From Steromphala cineraria (Eukaryota > Mollusca > Gastropoda > Trochida > Trochidae), in NCBI GenBank assembly GCA_916613615.1, contig OU744723.1:31502171-31566170 (forward strand): DNA of 64,000 nucleotides, in the 5' to 3' direction. Position 1 is the first letter of the stretch, and each line of letters begins with the position of its first letter. Made by a program: the position numbers and the translations under genes. Under the pieces are notes generated by a model that worked only from the letters and a program-made list of their open reading frames with translations, was not told where the DNA came from and ran no database searches. Shown piece by piece: positions 47,408 through 59,575 of this stretch.

Positions 47408-48411
47408 GTCATCTTCTGATGACTCTTGTTATCCTCTTGTTACCATTAACCTGCGGTGCGAAATAAAGAGTTAAGAATCATTCGCACATAAATGATCAGG
47501 ATTATGTTACAAACAGTATGTCATGCTTTCATATAAATAATTAATTATATCGATAATTTCTTTTGTTGTCCCTAAACGAAAAGACCAAATATAAAACGAC
47601 CATCTTGCATTATGATTTTCTATTGAAAGATTGAATGAAAAGCGATAGAACATTGGAACAAGTACATAAGGAAACTTGACTACATGTACTATTCCTATTT
47701 TGAACTTTATCATTTTTAGTTTATTACTGTACATATGAAATGTCCAATTCCTGTTCTCTATTATGAAAATCAAGTTTCTATAAGCAATTACATATTTCTT
47801 TCTTTCTGATTAAAGTTTATATTGTCAATACATCAAGGATGGAGAGTGTCAGATATATAACTTGACAAAAAGCTCAAAATTTGAAAGCAAAAATGATAAA
47901 GGAATCCTCACATGAGATTTTGGGAATGATCCTACACCGTTTTGAGGTAGTGAATCGCCGAACTGGATATAAGTAGGATCCCTTCCTGATTACACAGTTA
48001 AAAGTAAGCATCTTCACCCGGCCAGTAGGAGAAGGGAACACTGTAAGGAGACGCCTAGACGCATCTCTATCTGTCATCTACACCGTCCAGGGATAACTCT
48101 ATAGTGAATATTCCAAACTCTGCTGTACTTCTACTTGTAGAAATTGAGATTCAGTGTAGATAACACCTTCTACTAGCTACCACCATACAATCCTGAGACA
48201 TAGACATTGGATAAACCATTAAGTATGCATTTCTTTCGTTTAACGAAAATATGATATGATGCAACGATATTACACGGCTGGTACAGAATTGGGTTAAAAC
48301 CTATTTTTCTACTGATTGAATCACTTATGGTATGAACAAAAGGTAGAATTACAAGCATGGTTCTCAAAACGTTTATAGAAACACTTTTGACATCTTCAAA
48401 ATGCAATTATT
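47408..48411. other. Intergenic
   Basis: Short frames on the minus strand (47507-47773, 48173-48406) have no domain features. Confidence 0.45.
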
Positions 48412-48878
48412 ACTCTCCCGTTGAAGATATCGCTGTTTAATAAATCTACAATGTTATTACACATTGTGTCATAACATCGCGCGCTGACCGAATGACGTGA
48501 CGTAATGATGACGTCACAATTGTTAAGTATGACGTCATAATGTCAGCGGGCCGGCCGCGACAGTCATGTTGGCGATTTTCTTTGTTTTTTTACGATGTTA
48601 TTAAGCAAGTAATACATAAAATACTAAACTCGGTCCCGTTTCATAACATTTTTATGAAACTCGTGAATGGTATAGTTATTTAACTCGCTTTCGCTCGTTA
48701 AATACCAACCCATTCACTCGTTTCATAAATATGTTATGAAACGGGACGTCGTTTAGTATTCTCTATTTATTACTCTCCCGTTGAAGATATCGCTGTTTAA
48801 TAAATCTACAATGTTATTACACATTGTGTAATAACATCGCGCGCTGACAGAATGACGTGACGTAATGATGACGTCACA
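48412..48878. mobile_element. TGACGTCA-cluster element with 141-bp hairpin and 107-bp direct repeats
   Basis: A segment of about 107 bp starting TACTCTCCCGTTGAAGATAT is present at 48412-48518 and again at 48771-48878 with only a few differences. Each copy has AATGACGTGACGTAATGATG followed by ACGTCA. Between them are another TGACGTCA (48530), TTGGCGATTTTCTTTG, and a long palindrome at 48620-48760 (AATACTAAAC mirrored by GTTTAGTATT, with ACTCGCTTTCGCTCGT at the centre). The repeated block may be a tandem insertion or a partly duplicated copy. Confidence 0.7.
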
Positions 48879-48935
48879 TACAGAGTATCTGGTCACTCAA
48901 TCATACCGCGGACGGTTCCTGAGACCGGACAAACA

Positions 48936-49185
48936 GACTGATGGCCAGGCGAGTTCGCCGGTGGCAGCGTCGCGACTGGGCAAAACCTGATATAAACCCT
49001 ATAGAACAGTTATGGGATAAACATAATCGGAATGTCAAAAGTCGCCCTGTGCCTCCAGCCAACCTCCAAGATGTTGAACAATGCCTCCTCGACGAATGAC
49101 AACGGATAACCCCAGACGTCATCAGACGTTTGCCGACGTCAGTCCTTAGACGTGTTCTTGCGTGTATAGACTCTTATGGTTGACT
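48936..49185 (+). pseudogene. Tc1/mariner-type transposase C-terminal fragment
   Basis: In one frame this reads ARRVRRWQRR, then PDINPIEQLWDK (NPIE holds the last catalytic acidic residue in Tc1-like enzymes), RPVPPANLQDVEQCLLDE, a TGA where Trp is expected (near 49097), then ITPDVIRRLPTSVLRRVL and a terminal stop. About ten residues before PDINPIE are missing compared with the family pattern. The DNA-binding half and the first two catalytic Asp residues are absent. Confidence 0.82.
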
Positions 49186-49790
49186 TACCCGTTACTAACA
49201 TCATTTTCTAACATGTATTGTGACATTTCTCCATGCTTTCGCGATCAGTGCTAAAATGATTTTTCAAATATTCGACCCCACCCATTTTTACAGGCTTGTC
49301 CTAACGGCTATTCTGACTTGATTTAAATGAAACTTTATACACATTGTGTGAAAAGGACACTCTAAAAAGTTAAACCAAGATGATATTTCTATATGGGTTT
49401 GTTTTTATTTTATGTTGTTACAAACACGCGGTAGCGTTTCTTTTGGACACTAGTTTTGATGTAACTGAAAGAAAACACCAATAATAATCTCTTTGTTGCA
49501 CTTGACATGGCATCTGAGTCGGCCGAGCAGAACAGAGCCCGAGTCATTAAGTGATAGTATTATTTCCCACAGGAAAGGTGGCTATATAGCCTATTTTGAA
49601 ACCTCAAACGGCTTTCTGGCTATAATTTCCTATTTTTCATAGGTTTGGTAATAATTTAGATCGACAATTTGTTAATACCATGACTAAATAAAAAAAGCTG
49701 TTGATCTAAATTCATTTAGATTGTTTTGACAAATCTTTTCGACATGTACATCCCTATTTTACCTAGCAAAGTTCCTTCATTTTACATTTA
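49186..49790. other. Intergenic, possibly the 3' flank of the Tc1 remnant
   Basis: No ORF. GCGTTTCTTTTGGACACTAG near 49435-49455 could be a transposon terminus, but no matching left end was found. Confidence 0.4.
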
Positions 49791-50111
49791 CACTGTGGAT
49801 AACCGTACACCGGAACTAGCGAGGTGTACGGCGGAGAATTGTTGCAAGCGAGGAGCGTGATCGCAAACGGGATCACTTAAAAAGCAATCATCGCCGTTTC
49901 ATCAACTTTTTCTATGATATTATCTTGTCAATAGCTTTCCGAGACATAACTATTTAATGTCATGTCCTGTTCATAGTCAGAGATAGCAAATATGTTACTA
50001 ACAACAGCATTACTCGCAACAGTCATTGTTACTGTTCCTTGGATACGAATGACAAGCACATACATTTTACTACGGAAGCGTATTAGTGTCACGGTGAAAA
50101 TATTTTTTAGA

Positions 50112-50427
50112 ACTATCTCCTACGTAGGAGATAGTATCTCCTACGTAGGACTTAGTATCTCCTACGTAGGAGATAGTTTCTCCTACGTAGGAGATAGTAT
50201 CTCCTACGTAGGACATAGTATCTCCTACGTAGGACTTAGTATCTCCTACGTAGGACATAGTATCTCCTACGTAGGAGATACTATCTCCTACGTAGGACTT
50301 AGTATCTCCTACGTAGGACATAGTATCTCCTACGTAGGACTTAGTATCTCCTACGTATGACATAGTATCTCCTACGTAGGAGATAGTATCTCCTACGTAG
50401 GACTTAGTATCTCCTACGTAGGAGATA
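50112..50427. repeat. Left TCCTACGTAGGA array, 21-bp period, 15 units
   Basis: Fifteen palindromic TCCTACGTAGGA cores (one mutated) are separated by GATAGTATC, CTTAGTATC or CATAGTATC linkers. The period of 21 bp leaves both strands open, giving repeating heptapeptide frames of the SYVGxxI type that I do not regard as genes. Confidence 0.97.
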
Positions 50428-52464
50428 ATTTGTTTCAGAAATGGATCATTTAAGTGGTTTTTTTTGTGTGTTTGCCTGTGTCTTTATTATTTCTTGTTTG
50501 TATGTTTATGTTAATATTACATGATGTTCAAAGTTTAAATGTCGAATGAATCATCGTTAACATCTGTATTAAAGTTTGTTGGTCACAAATGGATTATATA
50601 TCTAACAGTTAACGTTATGTTATATTGTCTGGAGAACATTTGCCTTTATTTTACTCGATCTTGTCATTATAATAAGTTCAATAACTGTGACTTAAGTGTG
50701 TTCATTTTAAAACCCAATTTCATAAAGGGATGGATCTAACAAAGAAACATAATAATGTTAAACTGTCCATGTCACGTCTTATTTACCGAGAGGGGGCGTT
50801 AAACAATTATTCCATGTAATATTATAAGAAAATATGTTGATATTAATATATTATTTTAGTTGGAATTTTGGTAGTGTTTCAAACTTAAGTTTTATATATA
50901 TCAGCAAAAGGGAGACCGTTTCAAATCTGATCGAAAACTAAACTAGTTATTCAAGTTCCTTTTTCATAGGACCACTCACTCGTCGAAATAACAATTTTGT
51001 TTAAATATGACAATTCAAGCTGTGTCTCAAAGGTTACAGACTCGCTTTTGTCAAGATAACCATTGTCGCCTCAATCTGATCTGATTGATTTAAATGAGTT
51101 TTGTGGTTTCTGTTTTCTGTTTTCATATCTTTTTTAATGTGCGGGCCAGCGACTGCCTTATTGTACGCTTCAAATAATACAAATACAAATGTACCTTTTC
51201 TGCACTCCTCATAATTTTTTTTAGAATATTTGAGACATGAATATTAACTTTTTGTGCGTTCTTTCGCTAAGAAAATACTGTTTGTTTTCGTTGAATACCG
51301 TATGCAACATTAGTCCTACATACAATACCATAAATGATACATTAAACACTACTTCTAGTATTGGAATGCGTATTGTGATTATTGTGAAAAAGAACAATAT
51401 TAAGTAGAAATGTTTACAGCAAGAGGATTCACATAAGTTGACGCAATTCTCTAAGATATCTACACTTTTGCCTTATATCATCTATGAATATTGAGATAAA
51501 TATACAAGTGATTCAAAGCAGAACAACTCGGTTAAGAATAAAAGATAGATAAGCGCTTCCTTAGATAAAAACATCTTACGGACAATAGCAAATATCTCAA
51601 TGTGCGGTTCGATATTGTCTAGCCCTGGCTTGGAAACATTTTATTTCATACGGTGAAACAAGGTTTGTCGACCAAGCAATAGGCTTATTTAAAGGCCGCC
51701 CTTAAAAACAACAGAAGGTTGAACACATATAAATACTAAAAAATATTTTAATAAACAAAAAAAAACCCATCTAACATCTTTATAATCAAAGCAATTTGTA
51801 TAATTCGTTAAGGCCAAATGTTTTTGGAGAAGCCTAAGGTCAATTTATGCTACAAATACTAAGGAAATATATCACAAATGAGTGATAATAGTTTACAACA
51901 AAATCGTTACTTTTGCTAATAAACTAGATTGAAGAATTAAGAATATTGTTGTCTGTTAAGTTAAATTTACCCGATTTAGATGTGTGGCGATGATATCTAT
52001 ATGCAATCAGATCGATTCATCCCAGACTGGGGGCATCATTGATTATTTTGACAAATAGCGTGACTGTTAACTTACATAAAAGTAACTTTGAATCAGAGTT
52101 CTGTTTACCATCTTTTTTACAATTTGGGTAAAGATGTGACTTCGTAACTTCGCCGAGTAAGGGGCCCGCTGAGTCAATAACGCTTAGTAACAATATCTAG
52201 TTCAGTTTACGACCATATTGACCTAAAGCGTTTGTTCCAAATCGAATTGTCTGTTAATAACAACAAATACCAATACAACATTATATGGTATAATTTGTTA
52301 AATGACCCAATTCAGTAAGAAAAATACTATACATATCCCATTTATGACCATCAAACGTTTAACAAAACTTTCAATAACTTCATTCCTTATTCGATATAAT
52401 GTAATATTAACATCAACATATCAAATAGAAACAATTAATACACCAGCAAATAAATACGAATTAA

Positions 52465-52692
52465 GTCCTACGTAGGAGATAGTATCTCCTACGTAGGAGT
52501 TGCTATGTCCTACGTAGGAGTTACTATGTCCTACGTAGGAGTTACTAAGTCCTACGTAGGAGATACTAAGTCCTACGTAGGAGATACTATGTCCTACGTA
52601 GGAGATACTATGTCCTACGTAGGAGATACTAAGTCCTACGTAGGAGATACTAAGTCCTACGTAGGAGATAGTATCTCCTACGTAGGAGATAG
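52465..52692. repeat. Right TCCTACGTAGGA array, 21-bp period, 11 units
   Basis: Inverted counterpart of the array at 50112-50427. Linkers are mainly GATACTAAG, GATACTATG and GTTACTATG. Confidence 0.97.
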
Positions 52693-52887
52693 TTCTAAAA
52701 TATTTTTTCACCGTGACACTAATACGCTTCCGTATTTTACTAAGTATGTGTGCTAAAATTACCACATGATGTTGATTATTTGAAAGCTATGAAGTAAAAT
52801 ATTACCTAACTTTCAATTTCGACTCCTCGCTAGCAACATTTTTCCGCCGTACACCTCGCTAGTTCCGGTGTACGGTTTTACACAGTG

Positions 52888-53669
52888 ATATAGACATGAT
52901 CGGAACAACGACTTATTTTGAATACCTAAATCGGTTCACTTGCCGATTCAAATTCTGACACCTGAAGCAGTCGTAAAATATCACAAAAAGGACATCACAA
53001 GAACCAAAATGATTTGATAGAATTACATCGTTAAAGCCCTTAATAACGGTTTAAGTTTTATGATTCATGATTCGTTAACTTACTTTCACCATTTTATACA
53101 GACTTAATTTCCACGTTTAATGATACATCAATGCTATTAATCAAAAACCAAATCACAGATTATCAATTGACTCTAGTTAAGAGATATTAATGATATAATC
53201 AAATAATAGAAATAGACTGCAGTAAAATTAGTTCTGAAAATTACCGAAAGAAAGGAGAAATAGATAAATACTGTCACTCAATTACAGTAATTTCAAGTAC
53301 CAATTATCAAGGACCGGTTCGGAGATTTGAATAGGTCTTTTTTTCGATGTATTTTGAGTTCCATGTTCGTTTATCCTAAATAGCGCGAGACTTGGTCTTT
53401 ATATGTACAACTATATTTGTTTTCAAACCCTAGACTGTTATATAAAAGTGATCGTGTGACCTTATATGAAACACAGATGCAGCTAACTTAAAGTGACATT
53501 TAGTATTTTGATACAAATTTAAGAATGTTGACAAAAATTCATCTCATTGAAACACATAAACACGAATTATTCAATCAATCAATTCTTTATTTCAGTATGT
53601 AGGCCATCGGGCCCATATACATACAAATTATTACTTCTTTGAGTTACATTTTAGAAGTTGAAAGTCAAA
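52888..53669. other. Intergenic
   Basis: AT-rich sequence, nothing recognised. Confidence 0.5.
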
Positions 53670-53865
53670 TAAGGACAATATTTATGGATGACAACTTCTT
53701 TATTCAAAGAGGGCGACAAATTGTCAATTAACTTTTCTCATTCCGTACTGTATATAAACCTCATGTGCTCTGTCTTTAATTCATGCTTGAAAACGACACA
53801 AGAATCTCTATCGAAACGTCGCACTCTATGAATAAAGAAGTTGTCATCCATAAAAATTGTCCTAA
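53670..53865. mobile_element. Short MITE with ~40-bp inverted repeats
   Basis: The arm TAAGGACAATATTTATGGAT plus GACAACTTCTTTATTCA (53670-53706) is mirrored at 53829-53865. The spacer contains ATCTCTATCGAAACGTCGCA. No ORF. Target duplication not resolved. Confidence 0.75.
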
Positions 53866-55954
53866 TTTCTCAAATTATTACCACTTCAAATAAGTTGCAA
53901 AACAGAAATAATTAGAAGAGGTGTTTCCTCAGGCTATGAAAACATCGAGTTTATTACAAAGCATTGCGGTTATAGTTGTTGTAGGTGAATTCGTCAACAA
54001 CACCAACCAACAACACAAAATAAGGGTTTGTCTGATCTACAGCCCACACTTAACGTTGCGCAACGGTATCAAAATAACCAGTTTTAGAAAACTCCAGTCG
54101 TCCTTATATATATATATTGCCGATATGACATTTTCGTATTAAAAATGTACCAATTTACAATTGTTACTGATAACTGTTGTAATATTTCGATTTTTAAAAG
54201 AGCAAGTTAAGGCCTAGGTTACTAATATATGTCAATATCATCATCAATTCATCACCAATTCAGTTAAAATAGCCCTTAACGAAAAGAAAACTGCCTTATT
54301 TGCATATTTATTACGAATATGTATAAAATATGAAATATATAGAACAAAACTTTTCTCAGTTACTTAGTCCACGATCAATATTCATTAGATGTCAACAAAG
54401 TTATGGTTAATTTTGTTTATAGTTTTTACATAGTATATTACAAATCAAATGAGGAAACGTTTAGGGCATTTGTGTACAGTATATGGTTACGAATATGCGG
54501 TATCAAGTGGTCGAGTTTGTGACGAATGAATGAAAAGGAAAGTTGTGTTGAATTTTCAGGAAAAAAATTACTTGAATATTGACTATCGACAGTTGATATT
54601 TGAGACCAATATTGTTTTGAATGATATGCGATTGACGTAGTAAGGGAATATGCAATGACATCAAAATTCACTGGTGAGGTTCTGGTTACAAAAAGTACAC
54701 TTGAAACACAAATGCACCGATAAGTGATATACATGTAAAGAATTTTTTTATTTTTTTTGTGTATAGAATTGGTGCATCCCAATGTTTCCACCAGTCATTT
54801 TTTTCTGATAAGACAGAAGACAATATTTCAGAAAAGTTCATTATTCATTGTTATAACAGTTTATACCAGTTTCATTCAGATAGCGTTGCACTACTGAAAT
54901 GAAAGTCTATATTGGTTGCTGTAATATGAGTAATTCCGATCTTTAAAGTAAACTGGTGAACTTTTTAAAGTATCGGTACAATTTGGGCAATTTGCATTTT
55001 GGGCCTTAAAAACTGAAACTTTGCAAAACAGCAAATTTGAGAAAAAAAATCCTTCTGACCAAATAATGTATAAATCAGCATAAACTGTAATGGACACTCT
55101 ATACCATAGAGTAGTGTTTATTTAAATGACTGAACTCACAAGAATCTTATTAGATTGATTTAAAAATAATTTGATCATAACCTTCTTCTCGATAATTGTA
55201 AAAATAATTGATAAAGAGAACGAATCTTCAACAACTTCTTAATTCCTTAACGTACTTTATAAAGGATTTATGATTTGTGAAACTCAACTTAATTGGTAAC
55301 AACATTTTTGTTTTCATAATCTGAAAGCTAAAGTTTGTAGCGCACACCAACAATTATAGTTAATATGGGTAAAAAACAACAACTTCGTCACATAATATCA
55401 TATCTATATGTTGTGTGTGTTTATTTAGACAATTTATACTAGCATTGTCAAAGCGAAACATTTTGTTAAAAATGGTGCAACACGTAATTTAATGTATATG
55501 TTAAGCATTTCTCATTTTCCCATATTGTAGTTGAAATCAACAGATTGATATAATTGTTGAAAAAATGCATGTTCCACCAGAAACACTAACATACTTAATG
55601 GGTCTTTTAAAGAAACTATCTATTGCAAGAAATAGAGGGTTTCCTATTTTGCTCTGCGTCTGAATTCGAAATCGGTGTATCAAACAAAACCTGCATATTA
55701 AACAAAGAGTTATCAGTCAGACATTATTTCGTTTGATGAGTTGCTAATAAATCTTGACCTTGCTGGCTGTCATTTTATTCTTTTTGTATCCGTTCATTTG
55801 CCTCCGGACAAAGTACTGGTGACAATGTGTAACCAAAATGTCCGGAAGTAGGCCTACATACTTCCGAGAGGCAAATATGAGTATCACCCATTTAGAAGTT
55901 ACGGACAACCATTTGATTACAATGTTGAGTATGTTGATATAAAATGATATAAAT
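53866..55954. other. Intergenic, no supported gene
   Basis: The longest frame (54438-54791, minus) has no domain signature. Confidence 0.45.
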
Positions 55955-56600
55955 ATACACATTTTTCTTTTGCTCTTTGCGAACGACATTGTGTTATTCT
56001 CTAGCACCATAGCAGGTTTACAGATACTTATTAAAGAGCTTGAGGCCTACTGTCATGAACAAAGACCTCCGAAGAAATGTTACAATATGATGTTTTCAAA
56101 GGGTTTTGGTTTTGTTTGGTTCGATCAACATGTTGACCCGAATGATAAATTTATTTGTCAACTAACAATGAGACTAAGATATATATATATTTGTATAAGT
56201 GGCTCGAGAAGATAACACTTTCTAGTAAATGCTTGTATTATAAAATGTTTAAGTATACACTAGAATCTGTAATCTATCTCTCCTGTGAAATGTAAAAAAG
56301 TTTAGGATAGCATTGAGTAGACTAAGATGTTCTTCACATGATCTATTCATCGAAAGTGAAAGATTTAAATCAATCCAAAGAGAAAATAGAATTTGTAAAC
56401 TGTGCAATATGAGAGAAATAGAAGATATATTATTATTATATAATTTCGTTTTAAATTGTCCGGTTTATAATCGTCTGAGAAAGTTTTATATCAAACAATA
56501 TTATTTTGTCTATCCAAACATGTTTAAATTTGCAGAATTGTTAAATAAAAAAAATCATGGAGTTCTTAAAAATCTGTCCATGTTTGTATAAAATGCCATG
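55955..56600 (+). pseudogene. LINE remnant: RT active-site piece and C-terminal domain
   Basis: FLLLFANDIVLFSSTIAGLQ (55960-56020) is the RT box that normally reads FADD. The second position is Asn, so a catalytic Asp is lost. It continues LIKELEAYCHEQ, then breaks. From about 56290 the C-terminal domain follows: SRLRCSSHDLFIESERF, RICKLCNMREIEDILLL and NCPVYNRLRKFYI, a zinc-knuckle-type tail. It seems to be the same LINE group as 27236-28214, which preserves the piece lying between these two. Confidence 0.82.
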
Positions 56601-57470
56601 TTGTTAAGATCAGAATATATCTCAAAACCTAATGTAAATTATTCTTAATTATTGTCATATTCATGTGAATAGCATGTGGCCTTTCAGTACCGCAAATAGA
56701 TTGACAACAAAAATTATATAAATCATGAATGTGTTAAAGGTTATCCCAATCGAAGTTAGGTACTTTTTACAAACTTCCATGAATATCGGGAATTGTCACT
56801 TGGTTCGTCAACTTATTGTTTTATGTGCATTTAAAAAATTCATGATATATATCAAAAATAATATGATAAATTCAACGCATTTCATGGGATTACAAATAAA
56901 GGTTTCTCATTTTTCTGCTACAAGTTGAAACATAATTCCTAAAGATACTTTATAGATAATAGTTAACATATCTAACATCGCAATTCACATAATTCTTTTA
57001 ATGACATGAAACAAACTAAATCTGTTAATTTTGAATGTCTTTGTTAGATGCCAATAGTAACCATTTGATCAACAGTGAGGGGAGGTTTAGAAAGCATTTT
57101 CTATTATATAACGATACGTGGCTTGGATTGGTCACAAGCTTTAATAAAAAAAACACCTCCACTACAAAAAGCTATCAATTATTTTTATCACACCATAAAC
57201 AAATTAGACAAATTGGGTGATTTTAGTTAGAAAGCCATTACATGGATGCTGCTAATTAATCGACTGCAGATTTCTTTGATTAAAACATTTTGTGTATCAT
57301 TAAACTCTACAAATCCTTTTGTACAATTGCAAATTTTACCACTGTCTGATAATAAAAAGCAAAACCGTTTTCGTAAACGACTTAATTATAACACGACTAC
57401 AGTTACTGTACAGAAACCAACAGAATACGGTATCGATATTTACTAATTTCAGTTAGTCGTCAGACTAGTA
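56601..57470. other. Intergenic
   Basis: Short AT-rich frames (56725-56928, 57035-57220, 57246-57446) without domain features. Confidence 0.45.
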
Positions 57471-57666
57471 GCATTGTGCTCAAACCGGAAGCGGAAGCTA
57501 GGTAACTTAATCCACCAGGTAGCGCTCATTAATGACGACAAGGCGATAACAAGGATGTCTGCACTCATGTCACAAATCACAGATTTTGCCTGCAGATACG
57601 ATTACTTTTACTATCTATGAAAGTAGGCGTGGCGTTTAACGCTCGTTCAAGTGACCCAAGCTGATA
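57471..57666 (+). promoter_or_regulatory. Likely promoter and 5' UTR of the LysM gene
   Basis: A shift to more balanced base composition occurs just before the ATG. ACCGGAAGCGGAAGC (about 57484) contains two GGAA cores like ETS-factor sites. No TATA box is evident. Confidence 0.35.
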
Positions 57667-57867
57667 ATGTCGGCCCAGAACGGCCTGGGTGAGCGACAAG
57701 GCCTAGGACAGTCAGTTCGCAGTCAGGCACGATACGGATACGGCACAACTGTCACAAGTAACACGGCCACTAAAAAGAACCCGATGAAGGCTTCAAATAG
57801 TTACATCAAACACACGGTGTCTTCCGCCGACACACTGATGGGGATTGCCCTCAAATATGGCGTCACG
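57667..57867 (+). CDS. LysM-domain protein, first coding exon (LYSMD1/2-like)
   Basis: The ATG at 57667 (A at -3) opens 67 codons. A Gly/Ser/Arg-rich N-terminus (SVRSQARYGYGTTVTSN) is followed by the start of a LysM fold: YIKHTVSSADTLMGIALKYG, VT. The DTLMGIALKYGVT phrase is characteristic of animal LYSMD1/LYSMD2 proteins, which carry one LysM near the N-terminus and whose role is poorly known. GTGAGT at 57868 is a good donor in phase 0, splitting the domain in its middle. The open frame to 57912 runs into intron. I could not find the second exon (expected to start with a MEQIKRANK-like sequence) before 64000, so the gene continues past the window or its next exon is too diverged to see. Confidence 0.82.
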
Positions 57868-59575
57868 GTGAGTCGTCGGGTTGATTCTGTACATCTCTAT
57901 CTGTTTATCTGATAAATATGTCAATTTCTGTCACAGGAATAAAGGCCAGTCATTTTATGTGATGGTATTTTGTGTGATGGATCTCACGTTTTATTAACAG
58001 TAACAGTTGACGAATTCTGGAGTACTGCACTGAATGATAGTGATTTTAACTTCAATAGGTTACAAACCATAAAGCTAGACAAAACTAACCCTAAAAGTTT
58101 GGCAAAAGGGATCCAGGGGTTAAAAAAGATAGTCTTCAATATTATCTAAGGGCTAAAAAAGACAGACTAACGTGAATCTGAAATATAGGATTGAAATAGG
58201 TATAGTATGAAATGTACACTATTTATATTAACATGCATTCTATCCAATGAATTATAATTTGTTTTAAATTCTTGTGTCGAAAAAGGCATACATCTTGTCC
58301 CTTGGATAAAATTGCAGTGTTTTATAGAAGTTTTGAGCACTTTACTTTACTGTAATGCAATATAGAACTACCAACCTTTAATTATGTCAGAGTGACATTA
58401 TTACTAAAAGTTCGTCACCTAGGACCAAAGGGTTCAAAAAAGATAGTCAACAAGTATCTATCAGCTAAAAGTCTGTCTTATCGGAATCCATGTGCTAAAA
58501 GATCGTATGAATAGGACACAATCTATGCACACCTGATAAAATGAAGTCTAGCCCAGGAGTTTGCTGGGTTATAATGATTGGACCGCAATTAATTATGTGC
58601 TAGACAGACTATTAGGATAGACATGACATAGTTCAGCATCAAGGATCCAATATGAAATAATCTACAAATATCTGATCAATATCATTGGCCAATGGACTAA
58701 GCAATTCAAAATGAACAAGAAAGATGTTCTCTCAGTTAAACGCAAACTTAAATTTTTTAACTCAAAAATGGGCTGACAAATGACAATATCATGTCATACA
58801 ATATCTATAACATTCGAAAATATCTTCCCTTCAGCTCAGACCTGCATCAAATACTCATAAATTTAGGAACAACTCATATTTATAAAACTTATATGCGGAT
58901 GGTTTTGGTCACCCTATTTTTATGTTTACTAGGGCTTCACTTCTGACTTGACTCAAAAGAACTTTGATAGCAATCCCCAACTCAACAGCTCGTTTGAAAA
59001 TTTAACAGTGAATTAAAGCATGTAGAATTAAGTTTAAATTTGTATTTCAAATTAAATTTTCAAGTGAAATTATCAAATAGTTTTGAACATTTGTCACACC
59101 TTCCCCTGTTCCTAACATGTAGTCTACAAGTTATTAATATAGGCGAGAATAGACTGGTGATGACCTGATCACAGGTGGTGATATGAAATGTCAGTATTCT
59201 CCTAACACATGAATATAAACGGCATAGAGAGAAGTGATAATTGAAAATGCGGTCAGGTATCAGCATTTGTCTGTACTACGCTTACAAATTGGAATCCATT
59301 TAAAAGGTTCATTTAGATGTGTAACAACAATAATGCATGTTTGATATTAATTTACTGTAAAGATTTGAGGGAATAAAGACTGTCTGATCTAGAGTCCAAT
59401 CTAACACTCAAGAAGGGGTAAAAGATATTTTTGACATCCTTGAGGAAAGTGTTTGAGCAGGACTCTAAAAAATAGGATTGAATGAATATGCATCAATTAA
59501 TCTGTTTGCCTTGAAGTTTTTAAATAGTGGTTAGTTCAAGTTTTTAAATAGTATTGTGAATCTTCCATGTTAATC
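57868..59575 (+). other. Presumed first intron of the LysM gene, part 1
   Basis: AT-rich, no ORF. From about 58080 to 58500, phrases like CTAAAAGT and GGGCTAAAAAAGA recur loosely. Confidence 0.45.

Larger units (their letters stand above)
49791..52887. mobile_element. Large inverted-repeat element with TCCTACGTAGGA palindrome arrays
   Basis: The ends are inverted: CACTGTG, then AACCGTACACCGGAACTAGC and GAGGTGTACGG on the left (49791 on) and its mirror at 52822-52887. Each end also contains GGAAGCGTATTAGTGTCACG, GGTGAAAATATTTTTT-like sequence, and a palindrome array (15 units left, 11 right). CGTACACC and GGTGTACG make a terminal hairpin. The 2-kb interior is AT-rich with no transposase ORF. 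A CACT-type end plus subterminal motif arrays resembles CACTA/EnSpm non-autonomous elements. The family is unproven, and no clean target duplication is visible (TTTA left, ATAT right). Confidence 0.8.

Noticed and set aside
49992..50363. Frames of 122 and 97 codons on opposite strands encoding repeated SYVGxxI heptapeptides
   Set aside because: The 21-bp palindromic unit is divisible by three and lacks stops on both strands, so open frames arise automatically. The same occurs at 52421-52765.
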